Shown here piece after piece: positions 49,904 through 57,626 of a stretch of DNA of 64,000 bases; within the stretch, counting starts at the first letter, position 1, and the number at the start of each line of letters is the position of its first letter. Both the position numbers and the translations under genes were made by a program. The stretch is from the NCBI RefSeq assembly GCF_026341515.1, contig NZ_JAPEOK010000001.1:1798001-1862000 (forward strand), read 5' to 3'. The notes under the pieces are model-generated. The model saw only the letters and a list, made by a program, of their open reading frames with translations. It had not been told where the DNA came from and did not search any database. Source of the stretch: Streptomyces sp. NBC_00878. GTDB taxonomy: Bacteria; Actinomycetota; Actinomycetes; Streptomycetales; Streptomycetaceae.

Positions 49904-49925
49904 GTGTTGTGCGCGCGCACAACAC
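49904..49925. promoter_or_regulatory. Perfect 22-bp palindrome, operator candidate
   Basis: GTGTTGTGCGC and its exact reverse complement GCGCGCACAACAC meet at 49914/49915, so both halves are identical on the two strands. It lies 50 bases before the PucR-type regulator start and 110 bases before livF, in the divergent promoter region. Autoregulation and control of the liv operon by that regulator is the natural hypothesis. Confidence 0.6.
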
Positions 49926-49975
49926 CGCGTGTCAGGGGCCTGTTCGGGGTGGCTCACCGGTGACATCCTCCGGCC

Positions 49976-51166
49976 ATGGGAGCCCGCAGAAGGCGTACCG
50001 GTCATGATTGGAAGCTGCTCGCCGAATCCTGCACAGCGCTACTGGAACGACTGCCGGAGCTCGTCGACGAGCACATGCGGCAGCTTGCCGAACACTCCCC
50101 CGTCTACGGGGAGTTCCTGCCGTACGACCAGCAGTGGCGGGAGGCCGAGGAGGCGATGCGGATCGGGATCCAGACGATGTCCGCGCCCCGGGACTCGCCC
50201 CGCCGTGACCTGGAGTACGCGGAGGAGGCGGGGCGGCGGCGGGCCCAGCAGGGGTTGCCGCTGGAGTTACTGGTGCACGCGTACCGCGCCGCGGGGTATC
50301 TGGTGTGGGACGCGTTGATGGAGGGGGTGGCCGGGCAGGAGCCTGAGCGGCTGGCGGTGCTGATGCGTTCGGCGACCATGGTGTGGTCGGCCGTGGACGC
50401 GCAGGCCGCCGTGGCGACCGAGGCGTACCGGGCGACCGAGATGGAGCTTCGCCGACGCACCGACGAGCGGCTTCAGGCATTGCTCGACGCGCTTCTCGAA
50501 GGGCAGGAGGCGCCCGGGCTTGCGGCTCGGGCAGCCGCCGGGCTCGATCTTCCCGAGCGGGGTCCGTATGCCGTGGTCGTGCTGCGTTCCGAACGGCGGG
50601 AACGGGAGTCGTATCGGCGGCCCGTGGAGGGGGAGGGATTCCGGTTCATCTGGCGGATGCGGGCCGACTGTGAGGTGGGGGTGGTGGCCCTTGCGGACGG
50701 GCAGGGGCTCGACGGGGTCGCGCGGGCGTTGGACGGCCGTTGTTCGGGTCCCGGCGGGATCAGTCCGGTCGTGGCCGGGCTCGCCGAGCTGGGGCGGGCG
50801 CGGCGGCTGGCCGAGCTCGCGCTCCGGACGTGTCCGCCGGACGCGACGGCCGTTGTGCGGCTCGATCAGCGGATGCCGACGGCGCTCGTCGTGAGCCAGC
50901 CGGAATTGGCGGGGCGGCTTGTGTCGGACGTGTTCGGGTCACTGCTGGAGCTCGAACCGGGGGATCGGGCTGTGTTGTTGGAGACGTTGGATGTGTGGCT
51001 CTCGTGCGAGGGGTCTGCCGGGCGGGCGGCCGGGCGTCTGTACTGCCACCGGAACACGGTGTTCAACCGGCTGCGACGGTTGGAACAGCTGACGTCCCGG
51101 TCGTTGGCGCGGCCGCGGGATCTGATCGAGATGACGTTGGCGCTGGATGCGTATCGGTTGGGGTAG
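49976..51166 (+). CDS. PucR-family (CdaR-type) transcriptional regulator
   Basis: 396 residues. The N-terminal two-thirds is a helical/GGDEF-like sensory region (LLERLPELVDEHMRQLAEHSPVY, LPLELLVHAYRAAGYLVWDAL). The C-terminus is a PucR HTH_30 domain, LLETLDVWLSCEGSAGRAAGRLYCHRNTVFNRLRRLEQLTSRSL. Such regulators usually control purine, amino acid or nitrogen catabolic genes and often act as activators. It is divergent from the liv-type importer, which it probably regulates. ATG 49976 (MGARRRR) follows ATCCTCCGGCC without a clear Shine-Dalgarno. Confidence 0.88.
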   Translation: MGARRRRTGHDWKLLAESCTALLERLPELVDEHMRQLAEHSPVYGEFLPYDQQWREAEEAMRIGIQTMSAPRDSPRRDLEYAEEAGRRRAQQGLPLELLVHAYRAAGYLVWDALMEGVAGQEPERLAVLMRSATMVWSAVDAQAAVATEAYRATEMELRRRTDERLQALLDALLEGQEAPGLAARAAAGLDLPERGPYAVVVLRSERRERESYRRPVEGEGFRFIWRMRADCEVGVVALADGQGLDGVARALDGRCSGPGGISPVVAGLAELGRARRLAELALRTCPPDATAVVRLDQRMPTALVVSQPELAGRLVSDVFGSLLELEPGDRAVLLETLDVWLSCEGSAGRAAGRLYCHRNTVFNRLRRLEQLTSRSLARPRDLIEMTLALDAYRLG

Positions 51167-51194
51167 GGGTTTTCGCCCCCGCCGCCCCATCCCC

Positions 51195-51214
51195 CTCAGC
51201 TCAGCTCAGCTCAG
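51195..51214. repeat. Pentanucleotide tandem repeat spanning a stop codon
   Basis: Four CTCAG units overlap the last codons and the stop of the glycerate kinase gene. On the coding strand they read CTGAG repeated, and the TGA stop at 51208-51206 belongs to one unit. The gain or loss of a unit would change the final residues only, since each unit supplies a new TGA in one frame. Confidence 0.8.
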
Positions 51215-52372
51215 AAAATCCTCGCCGATCCGTTCCCCCACGTCCTCCAGGATCGGGCCCGCCTCGGCGATGCAGCGCGCCACGTCCGGCTCGGCGTCCG
51301 TCAGCGGGTAGGCGCGACGGATACCCGCCCTGCCGAGCGCCTCCGGCGGGAGCGCGAGGCGCCCGCACACGGCGATGACCTCCTTGCCGGCGGCACGCGC
51401 GGCAGCCGCGACCCCGGCGGGAGCCTTGCCGTGCAGGGTCTGCTCGTCGAGGGAACCCTCGCCGGTGATCACCAGCGTGGCCCGCTCAACCGCGGGCGCG
51501 AAGCCGAGCACGTCGAGCATGACCTCGATACCGGGGCGGAAACTCGCACCCAGGCCCACCAGAGCCCCGTACCCGATACCCCCCGCCGCCCCGGCCCCAG
51601 GCGCGATCGCGTATTCCGCAGCCTTCGACCCGATCGTCTTCTCCAGCACCGCGGCGAAGTGCGCGAGCCCCTCGTCCAGCGCCGCCACGTCGTCGGGCGA
51701 GGCCCCCTTCTGGGGCCCGTACACCGCCGGCGCCCCCTTGGGCCCGGTCAGCGGATTGTCCACGTCACTCGCGAGGACGACATCGACGGAGGAGAGGCGG
51801 GGGTCGAGGCCGGACAGGTCCGCCGTCGCGAGCTGCACCAGAGAGCCTCCCCCGGGCGGCACCGGCTCGCCCTCCTCGTCGAGGAACCGCGCCCCGAGCG
51901 CCGCCAGCATCCCGGCCCCGCCGTCCGTCGTGGCGCTGCCGCCGACGCCGAACACGATCGTCCGCGCCCCGGCGTCCAGCGCGGCCCGGAGCAGTTCCCC
52001 GGACCCGTACGTGGACGACGTGAGCGGTGCGAAGGTCCCGGCGGGCAGCCGCTGGAGCCCGCTGGCCTCGGCCATCTCCACGACCGCGGTGTCGCCGCGC
52101 AGCGCGAACGCGGCGGCGATCTCGTCTCCGAGGGGCCCGGCGACCCGTACCTCACGCCGCTCGAACCCGGCGGCGACCGCCGCGTCGACCGTGCCGTCAC
52201 CGCCGTCGGCGACCGGCAGCGCCTCGACCTCGACGTGCGGTGCGACCCTGCGCAGTCCGGCCGTCACCCGCTCGGCCACCTGCACGGCCGTGAGCGAGCC
52301 CTTGAACTTGTCCGCGGCGATGAGCACCCGCTGGGTCTGGCTCCGGGTCCGATTCACTGCAGCGTCAGCCAC
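51206..52372 (-). CDS. Glycerate 2-kinase (GarK/GlxK type)
   Basis: 388 residues of the type II glycerate kinase family, which phosphorylates D-glycerate to 2-phosphoglycerate. Signatures are VLIAADKFKGSLTAVQVAERV, ALPVADGGDGTVDAAVAA, FGVGGSATTDGGAGMLAALGARF, VLASDVDNPLTGPKGAPAVYGPQKGA and ITGEGSLDEQTLHGKAP. The start is probably the GTG at 52372, with AAGGGG upstream; a GTG at 52405 would add 11 residues. The gene is alone between convergent PucR and the small secreted protein gene. It could salvage glyoxylate-derived glycerate from the ethylmalonyl-CoA pathway, which is speculation. Confidence 0.92.
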   Translation of the reverse strand: MADAAVNRTRSQTQRVLIAADKFKGSLTAVQVAERVTAGLRRVAPHVEVEALPVADGGDGTVDAAVAAGFERREVRVAGPLGDEIAAAFALRGDTAVVEMAEASGLQRLPAGTFAPLTSSTYGSGELLRAALDAGARTIVFGVGGSATTDGGAGMLAALGARFLDEEGEPVPPGGGSLVQLATADLSGLDPRLSSVDVVLASDVDNPLTGPKGAPAVYGPQKGASPDDVAALDEGLAHFAAVLEKTIGSKAAEYAIAPGAGAAGGIGYGALVGLGASFRPGIEVMLDVLGFAPAVERATLVITGEGSLDEQTLHGKAPAGVAAAARAAGKEVIAVCGRLALPPEALGRAGIRRAYPLTDAEPDVARCIAEAGPILEDVGERIGEDFLS

Positions 52373-52494
52373 CTTTGCATTCCCCTTGCTCTTCGGGCCT
52401 TGCACACGTCAAGGCAGTCGCGCCGCTGCGACCCTAACCGGAGGAGGCGGCCGCTGCCCAGCGCGGTTCTCACGTCCCGGACAGCGGCGGCCGG

Positions 52495-52749
52495 TCAGCC
52501 GGCGTCGGCGCCGCGTGAGTCGTACAGCTGATGCGTCAGCGTCCCGCTGCCTCCGAACGGCACGCTGATGTGCTCCAGGATGTCCTCCATGGCATCGACG
52601 TCCCCGGTCCGCACACCGATGTCCCCGGTGTTCACCAGAGGCTCGGCGGGCGCCGCCTGCGCGGGCGCCGCACCGGTGACGGACAGGACGGCGACGACTG
52701 CGGCGGCGGCACCGGCCGCCAGGACGGTCGTACGGCTCATCGACTTCAT
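52495..52749 (-). CDS. Small secreted protein of unknown function
   Basis: 84 residues. A clear Sec signal peptide, MKSMSRTTVLAAGAAAAVVA then VLSVTGAAPAQA, is followed by a mature part of about 50 residues: PAEPLVNTGDIGVRTGDVDAM, acidic, without cysteines. A GGGAG site precedes the ATG. I do not recognise the family. The short mature chain and the location beside glycerate kinase offer no functional clue. Confidence 0.7.
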   Translation of the reverse strand: MKSMSRTTVLAAGAAAAVVAVLSVTGAAPAQAAPAEPLVNTGDIGVRTGDVDAMEDILEHISVPFGGSGTLTHQLYDSRGADAG

Positions 52750-52888
52750 GGATCTCCCAGTTCATGGGGCACCGGATTCCGGGACCCCCAACCGCAATAC
52801 GACTAAAACCCGACGAGCCTCTCATGTGGCGTAGTGCCGGATTTACGTACACCGGGCGGGACCGGCCGGAATTCGGTACACCGGGTGT

Positions 52889-53983
52889 ATGACCCCTGTG
52901 GACGTTGACGATCTCGCGGACCGCGTCCTCGGCGGCTGGCTGGGCCGGATCGCGGGCAACATGCTCGGCAAACCGGTGGAGCAGGGCGACCACTGGACGC
53001 GGGACCGCATCGACCGCTACCTGCGGCAGGCCGACGCCTTGCCCCTGACGGACTACCTGCCGGAGCCGGCCGGTCAGAGCGACGAGTTCGTGCTGCGTCC
53101 GGAGTGGCGGAGCTGCGTACGCGGCAGGATCCACGGCAGCTGCCGGGACGACGACGTCGACTACGCGATCCTCGGGCTGCACCTCCTGGAGACGCACGGC
53201 TTCGGCTTCAGTACGGAGCAGGTGGGCGACCTGTGGCTGCTGCGGCTGCCGTATCTGCAGACGTTCACGGCGGAGCGCGCCGCGTACCGGAACCTCGCGA
53301 ACGGGCTGAGGCCGCCGCTGACGGCGACCTACGACAACCCGTACCAGGAGTGGATCGGTGCCCTCATCCGCGCCGACGTCCATGGCTGGACCAGTCCGGG
53401 CCTGCCCCGGCGCGCGGCCTCGCTGGCCCGCCGGGACGCGGTTCTGTCCCATACCGGGAACGGTGTGTACGGGGCGATGTGGGCGGCGGCGCTGGTGGCC
53501 GCCGCGTTCACCGCGCCGACCGTACGGGACGCCCTGGACACCGCGCTCACGGTGATCCCGCCGAGCAGCCGCCTGGCGCGTACCGTGCGCCGGGTGTTGA
53601 CGCTGCACGAGGCCCGGCTGGACTGGGAGGACACACTCGACACACTGGCGAAGGAGACTGCGGGTCTCGGCTGGATCCACACGATTCCGAACGCCGCCGT
53701 CCTGACGGCCGGACTCCTGTACGGCGAGGGCGACTTCACCCGCTCCATCGCCCTCACGGTCCGCGGCGGCCTGGACACCGACTCGAACGGCGCGACCGCG
53801 GGTTCCGTCGCGGGCGTCCTGCGCGGAGCCGCCGCGATCCCCTCGCAGTGGACGGTCCCGCTGGAAGACACCGTGCACAGCGCGGTGTTCGGTTTCGACG
53901 GTGTACGGATCAGTGAACTGGCGGAGCGGACAGTGCGGTTGGCGGTGCGTGCCGACCTGCCCACCGGGGCGGTGACCTCGTAA
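52889..53983 (+). CDS. ADP-ribosylglycohydrolase-family protein
   Basis: 364 residues of the all-helical ARH (DraG/ARH3) fold. The metal-binding acidic motifs are near both ends: CRDDDVDYAILGLHLLE around residue 88, and GGLDTDSNGATAGSVAGVLRGA around residue 292, corresponding to the family's DD and DTDT motifs. GRIAGNMLGKPVE near the start is the usual N-terminal signature. It removes ADP-ribose from proteins or small molecules. It leads a run of three plus-strand genes with NUDIX and sirtuin products. No Shine-Dalgarno is visible before the ATG, only a TACACC eight bases upstream. Confidence 0.9.
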   Translation: MTPVDVDDLADRVLGGWLGRIAGNMLGKPVEQGDHWTRDRIDRYLRQADALPLTDYLPEPAGQSDEFVLRPEWRSCVRGRIHGSCRDDDVDYAILGLHLLETHGFGFSTEQVGDLWLLRLPYLQTFTAERAAYRNLANGLRPPLTATYDNPYQEWIGALIRADVHGWTSPGLPRRAASLARRDAVLSHTGNGVYGAMWAAALVAAAFTAPTVRDALDTALTVIPPSSRLARTVRRVLTLHEARLDWEDTLDTLAKETAGLGWIHTIPNAAVLTAGLLYGEGDFTRSIALTVRGGLDTDSNGATAGSVAGVLRGAAAIPSQWTVPLEDTVHSAVFGFDGVRISELAERTVRLAVRADLPTGAVTS

Positions 53984-54028
53984 GGATTACTCCCGGGTGA
54001 TCTTTCCCGACCGCCGCACCGGCCTCGT

Positions 54029-54034
54029 TACGCT
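54029..54034 (+). promoter_or_regulatory. -10 box of a leaderless transcript
   Basis: TACGCT is 6 bases before the ATG at 54041, and no ribosome binding site is present. Confidence 0.55.
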
Positions 54035-54040
54035 TGACGA

Positions 54041-54532
54041 ATGACGACTTCTGACTACGCCACGTACATCGCGGGGCTCCCCCGTGTCCTCGTCGGTGCC
54101 GCCTCGCTCATCCGTGACACCGAGGGCCGGGTGCTCCTTGTCGAGCCCAACTACCGCGAGGGCTGGGCGCTGCCCGGCGGGACCGTCGAGTCCGACGACG
54201 GCGAGACCCCGCGACAGGGCGCCCGCCGGGAGACGCTGGAGGAGATCGGCCTGGACCTGGAGGTCGGCCGGCTGCTCGCGGTGGACTGGGTGCCCGGCAC
54301 GACGCGACCACCGATCGTGGCGTACCTGTACGACGGAGGCGTGCTGTCGGAGGACCAGTTCAAGGCGATCCGCCTCCAGGAGGAGGAGCTGCTGTCCTGG
54401 CGCCTCGTGTCGCGCGAGGAGCTCTCCGAGTACCTGTCGGGCTCCCTGGGCCTGCGCGTACTCGCCGGGCTGAACGTGCTGGCGGAGGGCGCGGGGACGC
54501 TGGAACTGGAGAACGGACATCCCGTGACCTGA
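54041..54532 (+). CDS. NUDIX hydrolase
   Basis: 163 residues. The complete NUDIX box is GGTVESDDGETPRQGARRETLEEIG (G-x5-E-x7-REUxEExG), which binds the metal and hydrolyses a nucleoside diphosphate linked to another moiety. ADP-ribose, nucleotide sugars or (d)NTPs are common substrates; the neighbours suggest ADP-ribose, which is inference. The ATG is assigned from the leaderless -10 box. Confidence 0.9.
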   Translation: MTTSDYATYIAGLPRVLVGAASLIRDTEGRVLLVEPNYREGWALPGGTVESDDGETPRQGARRETLEEIGLDLEVGRLLAVDWVPGTTRPPIVAYLYDGGVLSEDQFKAIRLQEEELLSWRLVSREELSEYLSGSLGLRVLAGLNVLAEGAGTLELENGHPVT

Positions 54533-54624
54533 GCCTCCGGGTTCCTCACGACCCTCCCTGCCCAGGCGCGACGCGTGCTCTCGGGAGGCGCCGATATCCG
54601 CTCGCCCCACGTGGACACGCGTCC

Positions 54625-54630
54625 TACCCT
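54625..54630 (+). promoter_or_regulatory. -10 box of a leaderless transcript
   Basis: TACCCT lies 7 bases before the sirtuin ATG at 54638, and no Shine-Dalgarno is present. Confidence 0.55.
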
Positions 54631-54637
54631 CAGCCTC

Positions 54638-55363
54638 ATGAACAAGCCTCTCGTCGCGCTCCTCAGTGGCGCGGGCGTCTCCACCGATTCCGGGATCCCC
54701 GACTATCGCGGTCCGAACGGGCTGTGGCGGCGGGATCCGGAAGCGCAGAGGCTCGTGACGTACGAGTACTACATGGGCGATCCGGAGATCCGGCGTCGGT
54801 CCTGGCAGCTGCGGCGGCAGAACCGCACCCTTCAGGCGGAGCCGAACGCCGCGCACCGGGCCGTGGCCGACCTGGAGCGGACCGGGGTACCGGTCCGGGT
54901 GATCACGCAGAACGTGGACGGGCTGCACCAGCTGGCCGGAATGCCCGCGCGCAAGGTGCTCGAACTGCACGGCACGGCGCAGAGTGTCGTGTGCACGAAG
55001 TGCCACGCGCGGGGGCCGATGGAGGACGCCCTCGCCCGGGCCGAGGCCGGGGAGGCGGATCCGCCGTGCCTGGAGTGCGGCGGGATCCTGAAGTCGGCGA
55101 CCGTCATGTTCGGGGAGCGGCTCGACCCGGTGGTGCTCGGCGAGGCGGTCGCGATCGCCAAGGCCTGCCAGGTGTTCGTCGCCGTCGGCACCAGCCTTCA
55201 GGTACAGCCCGCCGCGGGCCTCGCCGGGGTCGCCGCCGACCACGGCGCCCGCCTGATCATCGTCAACGCCGACCCGACCCCGTACGACGACAGGGCCGAC
55301 GAGGTCGTCCGGGAGCCGATCGGCACCGCCCTGCCCAAGCTGCTGCGGGAGTTGGCCGACTGA
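54638..55363 (+). CDS. Sir2-family NAD-dependent protein deacylase (sirtuin)
   Basis: 241 residues. The NAD pocket is GAGVSTDSGIPDYRG at residues 11-25, TQNVDGLH follows, the catalytic His is in LELHGTA, and a Zn ribbon is formed by CTKCHARG and CLECGG. The late GTSLQVQPAAGLA is also conserved. Sirtuins remove acyl groups from lysine, making O-acetyl-ADP-ribose and nicotinamide. The start is set by the TACCCT box; an upstream open frame (from 54575) has no conserved residues. It is third in the ADP-ribose gene run and convergent with ogt. Confidence 0.93.
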   Translation: MNKPLVALLSGAGVSTDSGIPDYRGPNGLWRRDPEAQRLVTYEYYMGDPEIRRRSWQLRRQNRTLQAEPNAAHRAVADLERTGVPVRVITQNVDGLHQLAGMPARKVLELHGTAQSVVCTKCHARGPMEDALARAEAGEADPPCLECGGILKSATVMFGERLDPVVLGEAVAIAKACQVFVAVGTSLQVQPAAGLAGVAADHGARLIIVNADPTPYDDRADEVVREPIGTALPKLLRELAD

Positions 55364-55412
55364 GCGGGAGCCGGGCCGCGGAGCGGAACGGGGCGGTCGC
55401 CCGTTTCAGAGG

Positions 55413-55904
55413 TCAGAACAGGGCCGGGTCCGCCTCGCCCCGTTCGAAGTCCAGCAGTTGCCGCTTGCGCTCCAGGCCGCCGCCGTAGCCCGTCAGGCTG
55501 CCGTTCGCGCCGACGACCCGATGACAGGGCACGATGATCCCCAGCGGGTTCTTGCCGTTGGCGAGGCCGACCGCGCGGGATGCGGCCGGATTGCCGAGGG
55601 CGTCGGCGAGTTCGCCGTACGAACGGGTCTCGCCGTACGGGATCTTCTGGAGCTGTTCCCAGACGGAGCGTTGGAACGGGGTGCCGTCCAGGTGGAGTTC
55701 GACGGTGAACTCCTTCAACTCGCCCGCGAAATAGGCGCGTAGTTCGTCGATGGCCTCGGTGAAGGGCGTGTCGTCCGGTTCGCCGAAGGTCTCCTCGGGT
55801 GGTCGGTGTCGTTGGTCGGTCATGTAGAGCCCGGACAGTACGCCGTCGGTGGCGACGAGGGTGAGCAGGCCGTACGGGCTGTCGATGACAGTGTGCTGTT
55901 TCAC
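55413..55904 (-). CDS. ogt: Methylated-DNA--protein-cysteine methyltransferase
   Basis: 163 residues. The suicide-acceptor motif is IVPCHRV with Cys127, preceded by the DNA-binding helix region YGETRSYGELADALGNPAASRAVGLANGKNP. It repairs O6-alkylguanine in DNA by transferring the alkyl group to the cysteine. The GTG at 55904 begins 45 bases after the AdaA-AlkA gene on the same strand, so the two likely form an alkylation-repair operon. Confidence 0.94.
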   Translation of the reverse strand: MKQHTVIDSPYGLLTLVATDGVLSGLYMTDQRHRPPEETFGEPDDTPFTEAIDELRAYFAGELKEFTVELHLDGTPFQRSVWEQLQKIPYGETRSYGELADALGNPAASRAVGLANGKNPLGIIVPCHRVVGANGSLTGYGGGLERKRQLLDFERGEADPALF

Positions 55905-55949
55905 TGGGCGTCCTTGGGTCTTCTGGGGGTCTTCTGGGGGTCTTCCGGC

Positions 55950-57434
55950 TTACGCGGGAAGGAAGTTGATGGGGTGGCTGTCGGTCGCCCACAGGTACTG
56001 GACGGCGTAGGCGCGCCAGGGCCGCCAGTTGGCGGCGCGTGCCGTGAGCGCGGCGGGGGTGGACGGCAGGCCCAACTCCTGGGCGGCGCGCCGGACTCCG
56101 AGGTCGGTGGGCAGGAAGGCGTCGGGATCGCCGAGGGCGCGCATGGCGATGACGTCGACGGTCCACGGTCCGAAGCCGGGCAGTGCGAGCAGCCGGGCCC
56201 TGCTCTCCGCCCAGTCGCTCTCCACGCCCAAGTGGAGGGTGCCGTCGGCCAGTTGGTGGACGAGTGTGGTGAGGGTGGCCCGGCGGGTGGCCGGCATGGC
56301 GAGGGCCTCGGGGTCGAGGGCCGCCAGCGACTCGGCGGACGGGAAGAGGTGCGTGAGCCCGCCCTCGGGGTCGTCGACCGCTTCGCCGTGCGCCGTGACC
56401 AGCCGGGCCGCGTGCGTACGGGCCGCCGCCGTGGAGACCTGCTGGCCGAGCACGGCCCGTACGGCGAACTCGGCCTCGTCGACCGTACGCGGCACGCGGC
56501 GGCCCGGCGCCTTGTCGACGAGCGGCGCCAGCAGGGGGTCCGTACGCAGTTGGTCGTCGACCGCGACCGGGTCGGCGTCCAGGTCGAGCATGCGGCGGCA
56601 GCGGCTGATGGCGACGGTCAGGTCGCGCATGTCGGTGAGGGTGAGCCGGCAGCCGATGTGGTCGGCCGTCGGGGTGAGTGCGACGACGCCGTGGCCGTAG
56701 GGCAGACGCAGGGTGCGCCGGTACGCGCCGTCGCGCCACTCCTCGACGCCGGGTACGGCGGTGGCGGCGAGGTGGCCGAAGAGGTTGTCGGGGTTGAGCG
56801 GGGACCGAAAGGGCAGCCGGAGGCTCAACACCCCTGGCGCGCCCGACGAGTTGGTGCTGCTCGCCCGGTTCCTCGGCGCCCTGGTGCGCAGCTCGCTCGG
56901 GGCGAGGGCGAAGACCTCGCGGACCGTGTCGTTGAAGGTGCGGATGGAGGAGAAGCCCGCCGCGAAGGCGATGTCGGCCATCGGGAGCGGGGTCGTCTCG
57001 ATGAGCAGCCGTGCCGTCTGGGCGCGCTGGGCGCGGGCGAGGGCGAGCGGTCCTGCGCCCAGTTCGGCGAGGAGCTGGCGTTCGATCTGCCGGGTGCTGT
57101 AGCCGAGCCGTGTCGCGAGGCCCGGCACGCCCTCGCGGTCCACGATCCCGTCGCTGATGAGCCGCATCGCGCGGGCCACGAGGTCGGCGCGCTGGTTCCA
57201 CTCGGGCGAGCCGGGGCTGGTGTCGGGGCGGCACCGCTTGCAGGCTCGGAATCCGGCTTGCTGGCAGGCTGCGGCGCTCGGGTAGAACGTCATGTTCTCC
57301 GGCTTCGGCGGCACGACGGGGCAACTCGGCCGGCAGTAGATCCGCGTGGTCAGCACCGCGGTGAAGAACCAGCCGTCGAAGCGGGCGTCCTTCGACTGGA
57401 CGGCGCGCACGCAGCGCTCGGTGTCGGTGTGCAT
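55950..57434 (-). CDS. AdaA-AlkA fusion: methyl-phosphotriester-sensing activator and 3-methyladenine glycosylase
   Basis: About 494 residues. The Ada N-terminal Zn domain has Cys34, Cys38, Cys65 and Cys68 (IYCRPSC, ACKRC), spaced as Cys38/42/69/72 of E. coli Ada. It is followed by an AraC-type HTH (LATRLGYSTRQIERQLLAELGAGP, ADIAFAAGFSSIRTFNDTV), an AlkA_N domain and the HhH-GPD glycosylase, LPGFGPWTVDVIAMRALGDPDAFLPTDLG with the catalytic Asp at its end. It senses methyl phosphotriesters, activates its own operon, and excises alkylated bases. The start may be ATG 57434, 57446 or 57458. Confidence 0.92.
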   Translation of the reverse strand: MHTDTERCVRAVQSKDARFDGWFFTAVLTTRIYCRPSCPVVPPKPENMTFYPSAAACQQAGFRACKRCRPDTSPGSPEWNQRADLVARAMRLISDGIVDREGVPGLATRLGYSTRQIERQLLAELGAGPLALARAQRAQTARLLIETTPLPMADIAFAAGFSSIRTFNDTVREVFALAPSELRTRAPRNRASSTNSSGAPGVLSLRLPFRSPLNPDNLFGHLAATAVPGVEEWRDGAYRRTLRLPYGHGVVALTPTADHIGCRLTLTDMRDLTVAISRCRRMLDLDADPVAVDDQLRTDPLLAPLVDKAPGRRVPRTVDEAEFAVRAVLGQQVSTAAARTHAARLVTAHGEAVDDPEGGLTHLFPSAESLAALDPEALAMPATRRATLTTLVHQLADGTLHLGVESDWAESRARLLALPGFGPWTVDVIAMRALGDPDAFLPTDLGVRRAAQELGLPSTPAALTARAANWRPWRAYAVQYLWATDSHPINFLPA

Positions 57435-57497
57435 CCCGTTCTGCATACCTCCCAGCATCGGCCATGGTCATGGCACTGGCTGGCGAGAATCCGACAT

Positions 57498-57556
57498 CTA
57501 CCTGGGGGTGCCCCCGTCCGCATGGGGCTACCTGGGGGTGCCCCCATCCGCATGGG
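57498..57556. repeat. Two direct repeats of a 29-base unit, period 30
   Basis: CTACCTGGGGGTGCCCCC followed by (G/A)TCCGCATGGG occurs at 57498-57526 and 57528-57556 with one difference. Each unit contains a small GGGGGTGCCCCC hairpin. It lies in the gap between the AdaA-AlkA gene and the beta-galactosidase gene. Confidence 0.85.
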
Positions 57557-57626
57557 AACACCCTTCCAGCCGGTCCTTCCGATCCTGCCCCGGGCCCCGC
57601 GCCGCGCCGCACCGTGCCCTGCCGCA

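Noticed and set aside
57498..57556. CRISPR repeat pair
   Set aside because: Only one base separates the two units, so there is no spacer.
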